From Staphylococcus lloydii (GTDB taxonomy: Bacteria; Bacillota; Bacilli; Staphylococcales; Staphylococcaceae): a DNA stretch of 64,000 nucleotides. Under the pieces are notes generated by a model. That model made no database searches. It saw nothing but the letters and a program-made list of their open reading frames with translations, and was not told the origin of the DNA. Numbering within the stretch: the first letter of the stretch is position 1; each line of letters opens with the position of its first letter. The translations under genes were made by a program, and so were the position numbers. This document shows positions 54,151 to 63,994 of the stretch, piece after piece. Location of the stretch: contig NZ_CP064056.1 in assembly GCF_015775975.1 (NCBI RefSeq), forward strand, positions 434,001 through 498,000. Reading direction: 5' to 3'.

Positions 54151-55194
54151 ATGGAAAAAATCAGTCCTAAACAATTTTTATACAATGTTTTATCAGGTGT
54201 AGCAATTGCGATAGTAGCAGGCCTTGTGCCTAACGCAATTCTAGGAGAATTATTAAAATTTTTAGCAAGTAAAAATACAATCTTTCAAACCCCGTTACAA
54301 ATAGTCCTTGCCATTCAATTTACCGTACCATTATTGGTAGGTACTTTAATTGCAATGAAATTTAAGCTTCAACCATTAGCAACGGCTGTCGTAGCAAGTT
54401 CTGCTTTTGTTGGGAGTGGCGTTGCACAATTTAAAAATGGAGCGGTAGTGTTAGTAGGTGTAGGTGACTTAATTAATACTATGATTACGGCTGCAATAGC
54501 AGTTTTGTTTATTTTAATAATTGGGAATCGCTTTGGTAGCCTTGGATTAATATTTTTACCAACGTTAGTCGGTGTTTCAGCAAGTTTAATAGGCGTCACG
54601 ATACTTCCATACATAAAATTAATTACTACAGGTATAGGTAATCTTATTAATACATTTACTGAGTTACAACCTATATTAATGTCAATTTTAATCGCTATCG
54701 TCTTTAGTTTCCTTATTATATCTCCAATTTCAACAGTAGCAACTTCATTAGCTATAGGTATAACAGGCTTAGCGGCTGGCTCAGCATCGATAGGTATTGT
54801 GGCCTGTGAAGCGGCATTAGTAGCCGGGACGATTAAAATAAATAGAGCAGGCGTACCATTAACGATATTTTTAGGTGGCGTGAAAATGATGATGCCCAAT
54901 ATGGTTCGACACCCTATGATTTTACTTCCAGTATTTACAACAGCTATTATTTCAGGTTTTGTAGGTGGATTATTAGAAATTAGTGGCACGAAGGAATCGG
55001 CTGGGTTTGGAATAATCGGCTTGATAGGTCCAATTAGTGCTTTTAAATTAATGGAAGCTGATCCATTGATGAGGTTATTATTAGTGTTTATAGCATTTTT
55101 TGTCGTACCGTTTATTGTAGGCTTCACGGTCAATGCTATCTATATGAAAATCTTTAAATTATATGATAGAGAAATATTCAAATTTTTAGCGTAA
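54151..55194 (+). CDS. PTS_EIIC_2/PfoR-like membrane protein
   Basis: A 347-residue protein with about 10 membrane segments. It resembles the EIIC-like PfoR family: G-V-A-I-A-I-V-A-G-L-V-P-N-A-I-L near residues 16-31, and a second half with A-A-L-V-A-G-T-I-K-I-N-R-A-G-V-P and G-G-V-K-M-M-M-P-N-M-V-R-H-P near 245-258. Named after a Clostridium perfringens haemolysin regulator, but the family's true role is unclear and no EIIA or EIIB genes are next to it. RBS CAGGAGG. Confidence 0.7.
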   Translation: MEKISPKQFLYNVLSGVAIAIVAGLVPNAILGELLKFLASKNTIFQTPLQIVLAIQFTVPLLVGTLIAMKFKLQPLATAVVASSAFVGSGVAQFKNGAVVLVGVGDLINTMITAAIAVLFILIIGNRFGSLGLIFLPTLVGVSASLIGVTILPYIKLITTGIGNLINTFTELQPILMSILIAIVFSFLIISPISTVATSLAIGITGLAAGSASIGIVACEAALVAGTIKINRAGVPLTIFLGGVKMMMPNMVRHPMILLPVFTTAIISGFVGGLLEISGTKESAGFGIIGLIGPISAFKLMEADPLMRLLLVFIAFFVVPFIVGFTVNAIYMKIFKLYDREIFKFLA

Positions 55195-55225
55195 TTATTA
55201 CTTATAATCCCAATAATGAAAAATA

Positions 55226-55267
55226 AAAAGGACGTTCTCTAATCAATTAGAGAACGTCCATCTTTTT
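55226..55267. terminator. Terminator between PfoR-like gene and 98-residue gene
   Basis: 14-bp palindrome GGACGTTCTCTAAT (55230-55243) with ATTAGAGAACGTCC (55246-55259), then a T run rightward; A/T-rich on the other side. Confidence 0.75.
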
Positions 55268-55270
55268 AGT

Positions 55271-55293
55271 TAAGCGTATAAGCGTATAAGCGA
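55271..55293. repeat. Short tandem repeat TAAGCGTA
   Basis: Two perfect 8-bp units and a third partial unit (TAAGCGA). Lies between the terminator and the end of the leftward gene. Confidence 0.5.
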
Positions 55294-55298
55294 TATTT

Positions 55299-55595
55299 TT
55301 AAAGTTGTTTCATTCTTTCTAACATGACTAATTTTAGTGGTCTAATTAAATGATAGTTAGTATTTTTAGTATTATCTTTTACTAATTCTTCTAACAATTC
55401 AACAAGCTCGATATCACTTTTGTGACTATACCAATTATATAGTTGGTCGTCAGACAATTGACTCAGTTTGTACTTTTCAATGTCATAATAGCGATCGGCA
55501 CCAAGTCCACCTTCATCAATCATAGTAGAAATACGTGGAGACCGTGTTTCGTAAAGTTTGTCAATTCGTAAACGTGTATCATTATAAGTAGTCAT
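55299..55595 (-). CDS. Unknown 98-residue soluble protein
   Basis: I do not recognise this protein. It is 98 residues, charged and predicted helical, with acidic L-V-E-L-L-E-E-L-V-K-D near residues 64-74 and Y-D-I-E-K-Y-K-L-S-Q-L-S-D-D-Q-L-Y-N-W-Y near 37-56. No cysteine, no signal peptide and no membrane segment. A strong GGAGG (in AAAGGAGGA) precedes the ATG at 55595, which argues that it is translated. Isolated: terminator on its left and a 566-base spacer on its right. Confidence 0.6.
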   Translation of the reverse strand: MTTYNDTRLRIDKLYETRSPRISTMIDEGGLGADRYYDIEKYKLSQLSDDQLYNWYSHKSDIELVELLEELVKDNTKNTNYHLIRPLKLVMLERMKQL

Positions 55596-56161
55596 AACAA
55601 AATCCTCCTTTCAAATGGTAACGTGGAGTCATTTCCAACTTGCTTAAATGCTGAATACTTCTCGTTAATAAATGCTACAAACTAATATCTTCACTTATAG
55701 TGTATTATTACAAAGTAATTTACACAATATCTTTGCTCAATTTACTTTATTTTTTAGATTTTAGGGTGAAATTTGACTGATTTTTATTAAGTAACTTAAT
55801 TTTCGTGCAAATTATTATATTACAAGAATGTAATAAAAGTATGTCATGTAATTTTTCTGATAATAACAAAAATTCCGACGAATACTGTCGCATAAGTTTA
55901 TAAATAGGTAAATTGCTTGCTATTAAGTTGGTTTAAATTTATCGAACAATGTTACAGATTGTTACATTACGATATTGTTGTCATATAATTTACATGTTTT
56001 GTAAATGTTTTGTTATTAACGTGTAATACAAATGAAGATTTTTTGTGGTATATTATGTCTTGTCGAAAAAGCAATACATTATTTTTTTAAGTTAGCACAT
56101 ACGAAATTTATTAAATTCAAATATAGTTTTACTAACAAAAATAACTGGAGGATTTTTAATT
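55596..56161. other. Long AT-rich intergenic region upstream of wall protein gene
   Basis: 566 bases without a credible gene. The only confident site is a WalR box (56000-56016). A possible additional promoter, TTGACT at about 55773 with TTAATT downstream, could drive a transcript with no ORF. Repeats of TGTTAC 10 bases apart (55950, 55960) resemble but do not meet the WalR spacing. Confidence 0.4.
56000..56016 (+). promoter_or_regulatory. WalR box
   Basis: TGTAAA-TGTTT-TGTTAT matches the WalKR consensus TGTWAH-N5-TGTWAH. It is about 145 bases before the start codon. WalR control of this wall protein is inferred. Confidence 0.7.
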
Positions 56162-56914
56162 ATGAAAAAGTCAGTATTAGTATCATCATTAGCAGTAGCA
56201 TTAGGAGTAACAGGTTACGCAGCAAGCAGTGACCATAACCAAGCACACGCTTCAGAAGGTAACGTAAACAAAGCGCACTTAGCTGAATTAGCATTAAACA
56301 ACTCATCAGAATTAAATGAGCACCCAGTACAAGCTGGCGCTTATAACTATAACTTCAACTACGCTGGTCATTCATTCAGCTTCCAATCAAATGGTAACAC
56401 ATGGACTTGGTCAGTAGACGGACACGTTGATGCTCAACAAGATGCTTCAGCATCATACACAAACAACAACTCAGCTCAAGTTGCTCAACCACAACAAACA
56501 ACTTCTCAACAAGCTGAAGTTAAAACTGTAGCAGCTCCAAAAGCTTCTACTAGCCAAGCACAAACTACACAAAGTGCTCAAACAACACAAACAACAACTC
56601 AAAGTACACAAAGTACACAAAGTACTTCAAGTTCTTCATCATCTTCATCAGCATCAACTGGTGGATCTGTTAAAGCTCAATTCTTAGCTGCAGGTGGTAC
56701 TGAAGCGCTTTGGAACACTATCGTTTTACCAGAATCAAGTGGTAACCCTAACGCTGTTAACGAATTAGGATACAGAGGCTTAGGACAAACTAAAGAATCT
56801 TGGGGAACTGGTTCAGTAGCTACACAAACTAAAGGTTTAATCAACTACGCTAATCAACGTTATGGTTCAGTTGACGCAGCTGTATCTTTCCGTAGCAAAA
56901 ACAACTGGTGGTAA
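56162..56914 (+). CDS. Secreted cell-wall lytic protein, IsaA-like N-terminus with Apf-type C-terminal domain
   Basis: A 250-residue secreted protein. Signal peptide ends A-H-A (residue 30). Residues 31-100 hold the [11 protein letters not shown] module and W-T-W-S-V-D of the IsaA/SsaA family. Residues 105-168 are a linker of Q, T and S, including a 9-bp direct repeat encoding Thr-Gln-Ser. The end (about 170-250) is a lysozyme-like fold with E191 in [22 protein letters not shown], and a final N-N-W-W. This resembles aggregation-promoting factors more than S. aureus IsaA. Muralytic transglycosylase activity is likely. RBS TGGAGG. Confidence 0.75.
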   Translation: MKKSVLVSSLAVALGVTGYAASSDHNQAHASEGNVNKAHLAELALNNSSELNEHPVQAGAYNYNFNYAGHSFSFQSNGNTWTWSVDGHVDAQQDASASYTNNNSAQVAQPQQTTSQQAEVKTVAAPKASTSQAQTTQSAQTTQTTTQSTQSTQSTSSSSSSSSASTGGSVKAQFLAAGGTEALWNTIVLPESSGNPNAVNELGYRGLGQTKESWGTGSVATQTKGLINYANQRYGSVDAAVSFRSKNNWW

Positions 56915-56938
56915 GATTTAGTTAAAATAAATATTTTT

Positions 56939-56976
56939 AAAAGCTAGGACATAGTTAGATGTCTTAGCTTTTTTTA
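56939..56976 (+). terminator. Terminator of wall protein gene
   Basis: Stem AAAGCTAGGACAT (56940-56952) with ATGTCTTAGCTTT (56959-56971), followed by a T run. Confidence 0.9.
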
Positions 56977-57139
56977 TTTTCATTCTATAAAAATTAAAGA
57001 ATGATTTATAGTTAATAATGAAGTTGACACTCGAACGCTTTTTGTTAAACTTAATCTTAATTTGAAAGTTTAACAGCACAGTATGTGCTGGCATTTATTG
57101 AGTACACATTTGGTAAATATAATGGAAGGGGTAGTTGTA

Positions 57140-58303
57140 TTGATTATATCTGATAGATTAGCTCAAATACCAGAAAGCTATTTTGGTAAAACAATGGGAC
57201 GTGAAATTGAACATGGACCTTTACCGTTAATTAATATGGCTGTAGGGATACCGGATGGCGAGACGCCTAAAGGTATTTTAGATCATTTTGCAAATGCACT
57301 ATATCAACCTGAAAATCAAAAATATGTTGCATTTCACGGGAAAGTTGAATTTAAACAAGCTATCGTAAATTTTTATCAACGACAATATGGTGTGGAGTTA
57401 GATTCTGAAGAAGAAGTGTGTATTCTATACGGTACAAAAAATGGTCTGGTAGGATTGCCTACTTGTATAGTTAATCCTGGAGAAAATGTACTATTACCTG
57501 ATCCCGGATATACAGACTACCTAGCAGGTGTACAATTGGCTGATGGCATACCTAAGACTTTACCATTAGCACCACCGTATTATTTACCGGATTGGACACA
57601 AATAAGTAATGATACATTAATTAACACGAAGTTAGTTTATCTTACTTACCCTAACAATCCTACGGGTTCTGTTGCTTCACAACAAGTATTTGATGATGCA
57701 ATAAAACAATTTAAAGGAACTAAAACTAAAATAGTACATGACTTTGCCTATAGTGCATTCGGCTTTGACGCTAAAAACCCAAGTATTTTGCAAACTGAAG
57801 GGGCTAAAGATTTAGCGGTTGAAATATTTTCTCTTTCTAAAGGTTATAATATGTCTGGTTTTCGAGTTGGTTTTGCAGTAGGAAATAAAGAGATAATACG
57901 GGCATTAAAAAAGTATCAATCGCATACACATGCCGGTATGTTCGGCGCTTTGCAAGATGCTGCAACTTATGCACTCAATAATTATGACGACTTTTTAGAA
58001 CAACAAAATATTAAATTTAGAAATAGAAGAGATTATATTCAAGCACAGTTAGACGAAGTTAATATACCTTATGAACCAATGGCAGGGGGTATATTTTTAT
58101 GGTTGCAAACCCCTCCAAATTATGATGGTGAACAATTTGTATCGTACTTATTACAAGAACAGTCTATCCTTGTAGCACCGGGCATACCATTTGGACAAAA
58201 TGGCAAACACTATGTTCGAATGTCGTTAGCATTAGACGACGAACAATTGAAAGAAGCGATTGCTAGACTCAAATCATTACAATCGTTATATCATCAACAA
58301 TAA
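57140..58303 (+). CDS. Class I/II aminotransferase
   Basis: A 387-residue PLP enzyme: cofactor lysine in I-F-S-L-S-K-G-Y-N-M-S-G-F-R near residues 230-243, N-N-P-T-G near 172-176, and an arginine near the end in H-Y-V-R-M-S-L-A. It resembles the PatA/diaminopimelate aminotransferase group; S. aureus carries a homologue near copA. Substrate not known. The frame is open from 57083, but GGAAGGGG (57124-57131) fits TTG at 57140, giving the normal N-terminus. Ends at a bidirectional terminator shared with copZ. Confidence 0.8.
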   Translation: MIISDRLAQIPESYFGKTMGREIEHGPLPLINMAVGIPDGETPKGILDHFANALYQPENQKYVAFHGKVEFKQAIVNFYQRQYGVELDSEEEVCILYGTKNGLVGLPTCIVNPGENVLLPDPGYTDYLAGVQLADGIPKTLPLAPPYYLPDWTQISNDTLINTKLVYLTYPNNPTGSVASQQVFDDAIKQFKGTKTKIVHDFAYSAFGFDAKNPSILQTEGAKDLAVEIFSLSKGYNMSGFRVGFAVGNKEIIRALKKYQSHTHAGMFGALQDAATYALNNYDDFLEQQNIKFRNRRDYIQAQLDEVNIPYEPMAGGIFLWLQTPPNYDGEQFVSYLLQEQSILVAPGIPFGQNGKHYVRMSLALDDEQLKEAIARLKSLQSLYHQQ

Positions 58304-58342
58304 AAAAAGCACGTTTCTATAATGTTATAGGAACGTGCTTTT
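58303..58342. terminator. Bidirectional terminator between aminotransferase and copZ
   Basis: Long stem AAAAGCACGTTTCTATAA with TTATAGGAACGTGCTTTT (one mismatch), T tails on both strands. Confidence 0.85.
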
Positions 58343-58352
58343 CTGTGAATGT

Positions 58353-58559
58353 TTACTTAACGTCATATCCTTGATCTTCTATAGCTTCAGCCATTGTTGC
58401 ATCATCAACTTTGGCGTCATCATAATTGACCTCAACGGTACCAGCTTCTAAATTAACATCAGCTTGTGATACACCATCTAGATTATTTAAAGCGCCTGAC
58501 ACTGCACTTTTACAATGTTCACAGCTCATACCTTCGACTTGAATTGTTTTTGTAGCCAT
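58353..58559 (-). CDS. copZ: Copper chaperone CopZ
   Basis: A 68-residue heavy-metal-associated domain protein. Copper-binding motif G-M-S-C-E-H-C near residues 10-16; the metal loop and V-E-V-N-Y strand are typical. It hands Cu(I) to CopA. ATG at 58559 (MATKTIQ) follows AAAGGAGG; the longer frame adds MIN only. Operon with copA, 27 bases apart. Confidence 0.95.
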   Translation of the reverse strand: MATKTIQVEGMSCEHCKSAVSGALNNLDGVSQADVNLEAGTVEVNYDDAKVDDATMAEAIEDQGYDVK

Positions 58560-58586
58560 ATTAATCACCTCCTTTAAAGTATAAGA

Positions 58587-60968
58587 TTATAACTTCATAC
58601 GTTTCAATCTTAAAGCATTCGTAACAACGCTGACAGAACTTAATGCCATTGCGGCACCTGCTACCCACGGGGCTAACAAGCCAATTGCAGCAATAGGAAT
58701 GCCCGCAACATTATATCCGAAAGCCCAGAAAAGATTTTGTCTGATATTGCGAATAGTATATTGGCTCACTTTTAACGCTTTAGGAATGAGTAATAAATCG
58801 CCACCTAAAATAGTGATATCAGCTGCTTCAATAGCAACTTCGGTACCTGTACCTATAGCGATACCAGTTTGTGCTTGGACTAATGCAGGTGCATCATTGA
58901 TACCATCACCGACCATTGCTACAGTACGGTTTTGTTGTAATTGCTTTATTTCATTAGCTTTTTGTTCCGGTAAAACGCCTGCAATTACATGATCGATACC
59001 GACTTGCTTGCCGATTGCTTTTGCAGTAAGCTCGTTATCGCCGGTTAACATCACTACATTAATATTTAACGCGTGTAATTGCGCGATAGCTTGTTTGGCA
59101 TTTGATTTTACGGTATCTGCTACGGCTATAATACCAGCGAATGTACCCGATACTGCAATGTACATCGTCGTTTTACCTTCATTTTCAAAGGAAGATAAGT
59201 CATCTTGTACATGATTTACGCTTATTCCATGTTTGTTCATTAGTTTTAAATTACCTATCAAGACTTCTTTGTCGTCTATGGTCGCTTGAATACCGTGGCC
59301 CGGTATTGTTTCGAAATTTGTACTTTCAAGTAATGTAAGTTCTTTGTGTGTTGCATAATTTACAATAGCTTCGGCTAAAGAGTGTTCAGAATAATATTCG
59401 GCACTTGCGACAAGTTGTAATGTTGATAAATCACCTGTAAAGTCAGTGACTTCGGGTTTACCATTAGTTAATGTTCCTGTTTTGTCAAAGACAATTGTAT
59501 CTAATTTATGTGCTTGTTCTATATGTCCTCCACCTTTAAATAAAATACCATTTTGAGCAGCTTTACCTGTACCAACCATAATAGAGGTTGGCGTGGCTAA
59601 TCCTAAAGCACAAGGACAGGCAATAACAAGTACAGATATTGTAGCGATTAAAGCAGGTTCAAATTGCCCGGTATTGACGACAATAATCCAAATTAAAAAG
59701 GTAATCATAGCAATACCAACGACAATAGGGACGAAATAACTAGAAATAACATCTGCTAAACGTTGGATAGGTGCCTTAGAACCTTGAGCAGCTTCTACAG
59801 ATTCAATAATTGAAGCAAGTGCAGTATCTTCACCAACTTGTGTAGCTTCCATAGTAATTGCGCCATTTTTATTTAATGTAGCGCCTATAACTTGATCATT
59901 TGTCGTTTTTTCAATTGGTAATGATTCTCCGGTAAGCATAGACTCATCAATCGCAGTTTGGCCTTTAGTTACAGTGCCATCTACTGGTATTTTTTCACCG
60001 GGTTTAACTTCGATTATATCGCCAACGACAACTTCACTTACTGGTATCATCTGAGCAGTACCATTCCGAATAACACGTGCTTCTTTGCTCTGTAAACTGA
60101 GTAATTTATTTAAAGCTTGTGTCGTGTGAGTCTTTGCACGGGCCTCTAAATATTTACCGAAAAGTATCAATGTAATTAATATGGCACTCGTTTCAAAATA
60201 TAAATGAGGCGTAATGTTAGGTTGGATAATCCATTTGATTGTTTCGTAAATACTATAACCATATGCGGCAGTAGTACCTAAAGCAACAAGGACATCCATA
60301 TTTGCCGAGCCGCTACGTAAACTTTTATAAGCGCCAGTGTAGAATTGCCAGCCTATACCAAATTGTACGATAGTGGCTAATACAAACTGGAAGTATGGAT
60401 TCATAAATAGATGAGGTAACGGTAAGCCAAATAAGTGTACGAACATCGTCAATAGTAATGGTATAGATAACACGGCTGAAACACATAGTTTAATTAATTT
60501 ATGGTGTAATTCTTTAGTTTTTTGAGATGTTTTGTCTTTAGAATTCGCTTTAAGCTGAGCATCATAACCTATATTTTTAATTTTTTTAATTAACTCGCTT
60601 GAAGATATGATTTCAGGATTGAATGTGACAGTACTTAGTTCGGTAGTTAAGTTGACAGTGGCCTGTTGGACACCATGTGTACGATTAAGTACCTTTTCAA
60701 TACGTGTAGAACATGCAGCACATGTCATACCAAATACGTCTAATTCAATAGTATCAGTTACAACATCATAACCAGTCTTTTGTATCGTCTGTGTAATGTC
60801 TGCTAATGAATTTTGTTGAGCATCGTATTCAACAGTGGCTTTTTCGGTAGATGGATTTACCGTAGCAGTAACTTGATCTAGTTTATTTAAATTCTTTTCT
60901 ATTCGGTTTGCACATGCAGCACACGTCATACCCGTAATTGCGAGTGTGTCTTTTTTATGAGTACTCAT
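58587..60968 (-). CDS. copA: Copper-exporting P1B-type ATPase CopA
   Basis: A 793-residue pump. Two N-terminal HMA domains have G-M-T-C-A-A-C (first at 13-19, second near 80-86). Then follow membrane helices, the actuator T-G-E-S, the transport site C-P-C-A-L-G near residue 447, phosphorylation D-K-T-G-T-L-T, and G-D-G-I-N-D-A-P. Cu(I) export is indicated by the CPC site and linked copZ. GGAGG precedes the ATG. First gene of the leftward copAZ operon, under a CsoR-type operator; no csoR gene is in the window. Confidence 0.95.
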   Translation of the reverse strand: MSTHKKDTLAITGMTCAACANRIEKNLNKLDQVTATVNPSTEKATVEYDAQQNSLADITQTIQKTGYDVVTDTIELDVFGMTCAACSTRIEKVLNRTHGVQQATVNLTTELSTVTFNPEIISSSELIKKIKNIGYDAQLKANSKDKTSQKTKELHHKLIKLCVSAVLSIPLLLTMFVHLFGLPLPHLFMNPYFQFVLATIVQFGIGWQFYTGAYKSLRSGSANMDVLVALGTTAAYGYSIYETIKWIIQPNITPHLYFETSAILITLILFGKYLEARAKTHTTQALNKLLSLQSKEARVIRNGTAQMIPVSEVVVGDIIEVKPGEKIPVDGTVTKGQTAIDESMLTGESLPIEKTTNDQVIGATLNKNGAITMEATQVGEDTALASIIESVEAAQGSKAPIQRLADVISSYFVPIVVGIAMITFLIWIIVVNTGQFEPALIATISVLVIACPCALGLATPTSIMVGTGKAAQNGILFKGGGHIEQAHKLDTIVFDKTGTLTNGKPEVTDFTGDLSTLQLVASAEYYSEHSLAEAIVNYATHKELTLLESTNFETIPGHGIQATIDDKEVLIGNLKLMNKHGISVNHVQDDLSSFENEGKTTMYIAVSGTFAGIIAVADTVKSNAKQAIAQLHALNINVVMLTGDNELTAKAIGKQVGIDHVIAGVLPEQKANEIKQLQQNRTVAMVGDGINDAPALVQAQTGIAIGTGTEVAIEAADITILGGDLLLIPKALKVSQYTIRNIRQNLFWAFGYNVAGIPIAAIGLLAPWVAGAAMALSSVSVVTNALRLKRMKL

Positions 60969-61010
60969 CGATTAGCACCTCCTTGTTAATTTAGTAACTT
61001 TATAGGTTTC

Positions 61011-61039
61011 AATATACCCCTAGTAGGTATAAAAGTCAA
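61011..61039 (-). promoter_or_regulatory. copA promoter with CsoR-type operator
   Basis: On the minus strand, TTGACT (61039-61034), 17 bases, TATATT (61016-61011). Between them lies the palindrome ATACC-N7-GGTAT (61014-61030, read ATACCTACTAGGGGTAT), characteristic of CsoR. Derepression by Cu(I) is inferred. Confidence 0.8.
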
Positions 61040-61133
61040 CGTAGCTGTTTGGAATTTTTATTACCTTTGTTAAGGAAAATGATAAGATATAAACGATGAA
61101 ATAAAACGTAATGGAAGATACAGATGGCCAAAG

Positions 61134-61147
61134 TGACATTTTTGTCA
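61134..61147 (+). promoter_or_regulatory. Bce-type response-regulator operator
   Basis: TGACA-TTTT-TGTCA is a perfect inverted repeat. It matches TNACA-N4-TGTAA, the site of BceR/BraR-type regulators, at all but one base, about 95 bases before the transporter gene. Confidence 0.6.
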
Positions 61148-61240
61148 TATTTGGAGGAGAATTTGTTAGGTCAAACGAACGTAATCACAGCAAATTTTTT
61201 TTACAATAAACTTACAAATTAGATAAAAGGAGTGTGTGTT

Positions 61241-62002
61241 ATGTCTATATTAAACGTAAATGGTTTAACAAAATCATATGGAAATAGACATCAACGTCAA
61301 GAAGTATTAAAAGGATTAGATTTCTCTATTGAAGAAGGGGAATTCGTATCAATAATGGGGCCATCAGGTTCAGGGAAAACGACGTTGCTCAACGTGTTAA
61401 GTTCTATTGATTATATTACGAGTGGGATAGTTGAAATTAAAGGTCAAAAAATTAATAAAATGAGTAATAAAAAATTGGCTGATTTTAGAAAAAAAGAAAT
61501 GGGCTTTATCTTCCAAGATTATAGTGTACTTAATACGTTAACGGTAAAAGAAAACATTATGTTGCCTTTATCTATACAAAACTTGTCAAAAGCAACAATG
61601 ATGCAAAACTATGAAGAAGTAACAAAAACTTTAGGTATAGGCGAAATAGGACATAAATATCCAAATGAAATTTCAGGTGGGCAACAACAACGTACTGCAG
61701 CAGCACGTGCTTTCGTGCATAAACCTTCAATTATATTTGCCGACGAACCTACAGGTGCATTAGATTCAAAAAGTGCACAAGACTTATTGTATAGATTAGA
61801 AGAAATGAATAAGCAACTCGGTGCGACGATTGTCATGGTTACGCATGACCCAGTAGCTGCAAGTTATTCTAACAGAGTTATTATGTTAAAAGATGGCAGT
61901 ATTCATTCAGAAATATACCAAGGCGACGATACAAATAATGAATTTTACAAAAATATTATTCATATGCAAACTGCCTTAGGTGGTGTAACAAATGACGTTT
62001 AA
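61241..62002 (+). CDS. vraD: Bce-type peptide-antibiotic ABC transporter ATPase (VraD-like)
   Basis: A 253-residue ATPase: Walker [10 protein letters not shown] (40-48), Q-loop F-Q-D-Y-S-V near 93-98, signature I-S-G-G-Q-Q-Q-R, Walker [10 protein letters not shown]. The A-D-E-P-T-G-A-L-D form is typical of MacB/LolD/Bce-like proteins. It pairs with the large permease for resistance to bacitracin, nisin or related peptides. ATG at 61241 follows AAAGGAG. The coding region overlaps the permease by 11 bases. The cognate sensor and regulator are not adjacent. Confidence 0.85.
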   Translation: MSILNVNGLTKSYGNRHQRQEVLKGLDFSIEEGEFVSIMGPSGSGKTTLLNVLSSIDYITSGIVEIKGQKINKMSNKKLADFRKKEMGFIFQDYSVLNTLTVKENIMLPLSIQNLSKATMMQNYEEVTKTLGIGEIGHKYPNEISGGQQQRTAAARAFVHKPSIIFADEPTGALDSKSAQDLLYRLEEMNKQLGATIVMVTHDPVAASYSNRVIMLKDGSIHSEIYQGDDTNNEFYKNIIHMQTALGGVTNDV

Positions 62003-63881
62003 TCAAATAGTATTGAAAAACTTCAAAAAAAATATACAACATTATGGAATGTATATCTTTTCATTAATCGTTAGTATTGTTTTATTCTTTAGTTTCGTTA
62101 CATTAAAGTACACGCATAGCATTAACAATGCCGATTCAACTGTCGTTATTAAAAAAGGCGCTGCGACAGGTGCATACTTTCTATTTATTATAATTATTAT
62201 CTTTTTAATGTATGCGAGTCATTTATTTATTAAACGACGTACTAAAGAATTCGCCATGTATCAACTCATTGGTCTGACTAAAAAGAATATTATGCGCATG
62301 TTGATGATTGAACAAATGGCAATGTTTGTTATTACAGGCATAATCGGATTGATTGTTGGTATATTTGGGTCAAAAATTTTATTAATGATTGTACTTAAAG
62401 TACTCAATGTACACACGAGTGTGTCGATTAACTTCCATTTTCAAGCATTGTTCCAAACTATTTTGATGCTTGTACTAGCGTTTGTATTAATCATGTGCCA
62501 AAATTATATATTTATTAAAAAACGTAGTATTTTACAAATGATGAGTGATCAATCAAAATCAGATGTCAAAAATCCAAAAGTTACATTTATAGAAACGATT
62601 TCAGGTGTGTTAGGCATTGTAATGATTCTTATTGGTTATTACTTATCTACAGAAATGTTCAATAAATTCCTTGGGGCCGCAATGATATTACCATTTATTA
62701 TTTTAGCTTTAACAGTAGTGGGTGCTTATTTATTCTTTAGAAGCTCTGTATCACTCATATTTAAAACGGCTAAACGTATGAAAAAAGGTCATGTTTCTAT
62801 TACAGATGTAGTATTTACGTCATCAATTATGCACCGTATGAAAAAGAATGCCTTGTCGCTTACAATTATTGCGACTATTTCTGCCGTGACAGTTACTATC
62901 TTGTGTTTCGGCGCCCTCAGTAAAGTGCAATTAGGTAATCAAATTGCCTCATCTTCTCCACAAGATTTTACGTTTGAAAAACCAAAGCAAGCTGACAAGT
63001 TTGCAGAACAATTAAAGCAACACAATATTAATTACAAGTTAAAATATAAAGAAGTTGCAACACCTAAGTTGTTAAAAGATAATGTATTAAATGCGCCTCA
63101 AATGTATAGCAATGTTGAAACGATGATAGTGACTAGTAATAAATATTTCCATGATAAAGATGTTAAAGGAAACACTGCTAAACTAATTAACATGGGAATA
63201 ACAGGGCCAGACATACATCCGGAACTTAATAAAGACATTGTAGTACAAGGGTCAAAAAAACATGCTTTTAAAGTGACATCTACAAGTAAAACGACTGAAT
63301 TTTCAACACAAACATCGTTTAATAGCCCAGTACTATTAGTAAGTGAGGACAAATATAATGATTTAAAACAACATAGTGAAGACGTGAGAACACAGTCTGG
63401 ATTTGATATTGTTAATCATAAACAAATGACACAGGCTGAAAAGATAGCACATAAAATTAACCCTAATTTACCATCTCAAAGAGAAGTTAAGAAACAGGCA
63501 GATCAAAGTACAGGTATTTTATTATTTGTAACAAGTTTCTTAGGCTTAGCATTTTTAGTTGCAGCTGGTTGTATTATCTATATTAAACAAATGGATGAAA
63601 CTGAAGATGAAATCGGCAACTTCCGTATTTTAAGAAAAATGGGTTACACGCATCAAGATATGACATTAGGCTTAGCGTTAAAAGTAGCATTTAATTTTGG
63701 TATGCCTTTAGTGGTGTCATTATTACATTCATTATTTGCAGCCTTAGCATTTATGAAATTAATGGGCTCGAGTACGTTAACACCTGTTTATATTGTAATG
63801 ATAGCTTACTCAATTATTTACTGTATATTTGCGATAATGGCATTTATACATTCTCATCGAATAGTTAAACATTCAATTTGA
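61992..63881 (+). CDS. vraE: Bce-type ABC permease (VraE-like)
   Basis: A 629-residue FtsX-family permease with the characteristic layout of BceB/VraE. Membrane helices lie at about 17-37, 58-75, 108-135, 150-170, 200-220 and 228-250, a seventh near 285-308, then an extracellular domain of roughly 200 residues (about 310-510) and three final helices from 513. The large loop between helices 7 and 8 is the family signature for recognising peptide antibiotics. Overlaps vraD. S. aureus often has a small vraH after vraE; none is seen before the terminator. Confidence 0.85.
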   Translation: MTFNQIVLKNFKKNIQHYGMYIFSLIVSIVLFFSFVTLKYTHSINNADSTVVIKKGAATGAYFLFIIIIIFLMYASHLFIKRRTKEFAMYQLIGLTKKNIMRMLMIEQMAMFVITGIIGLIVGIFGSKILLMIVLKVLNVHTSVSINFHFQALFQTILMLVLAFVLIMCQNYIFIKKRSILQMMSDQSKSDVKNPKVTFIETISGVLGIVMILIGYYLSTEMFNKFLGAAMILPFIILALTVVGAYLFFRSSVSLIFKTAKRMKKGHVSITDVVFTSSIMHRMKKNALSLTIIATISAVTVTILCFGALSKVQLGNQIASSSPQDFTFEKPKQADKFAEQLKQHNINYKLKYKEVATPKLLKDNVLNAPQMYSNVETMIVTSNKYFHDKDVKGNTAKLINMGITGPDIHPELNKDIVVQGSKKHAFKVTSTSKTTEFSTQTSFNSPVLLVSEDKYNDLKQHSEDVRTQSGFDIVNHKQMTQAEKIAHKINPNLPSQREVKKQADQSTGILLFVTSFLGLAFLVAAGCIIYIKQMDETEDEIGNFRILRKMGYTHQDMTLGLALKVAFNFGMPLVVSLLHSLFAALAFMKLMGSSTLTPVYIVMIAYSIIYCIFAIMAFIHSHRIVKHSI

Positions 63882-63958
63882 TGACTAGTGTGACGCTACT
63901 ACCAATTTAAAATTTAACTGTTCCTCCAGAAAATAAATATTATCTCTTTTATATAAAT

Positions 63959-63994
63959 AGGCGATTTCTATTGTTAATAACATAGAAATCGCCT
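63959..63994. terminator. Terminator of vraDE-like operon
   Basis: 13-bp stem AGGCGATTTCTAT (63959-63971) with ATAGAAATCGCCT (63982-63994), 10-base loop, T-rich end. Confidence 0.8.

Noticed and set aside
54369..55133. 254-codon ORF opposite the PfoR-like gene
   Set aside because: It is an antisense shadow of a hydrophobic membrane protein and lacks a ribosome site.
55950..55965. Second WalR box TGTTAC-N4-TGTTAC
   Set aside because: The spacer is 4 rather than 5 bases, so the helical phase is wrong for the known consensus.
56032..56232. 66-codon ORF overlapping the start of the wall protein gene
   Set aside because: It overlaps the signal-peptide coding region in another frame and lacks a Shine-Dalgarno.
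56597..56632. Possible CRISPR-like repeat
   Set aside because: Repeats are contiguous 9-bp in-frame codon repeats in a linker, with no spacers.
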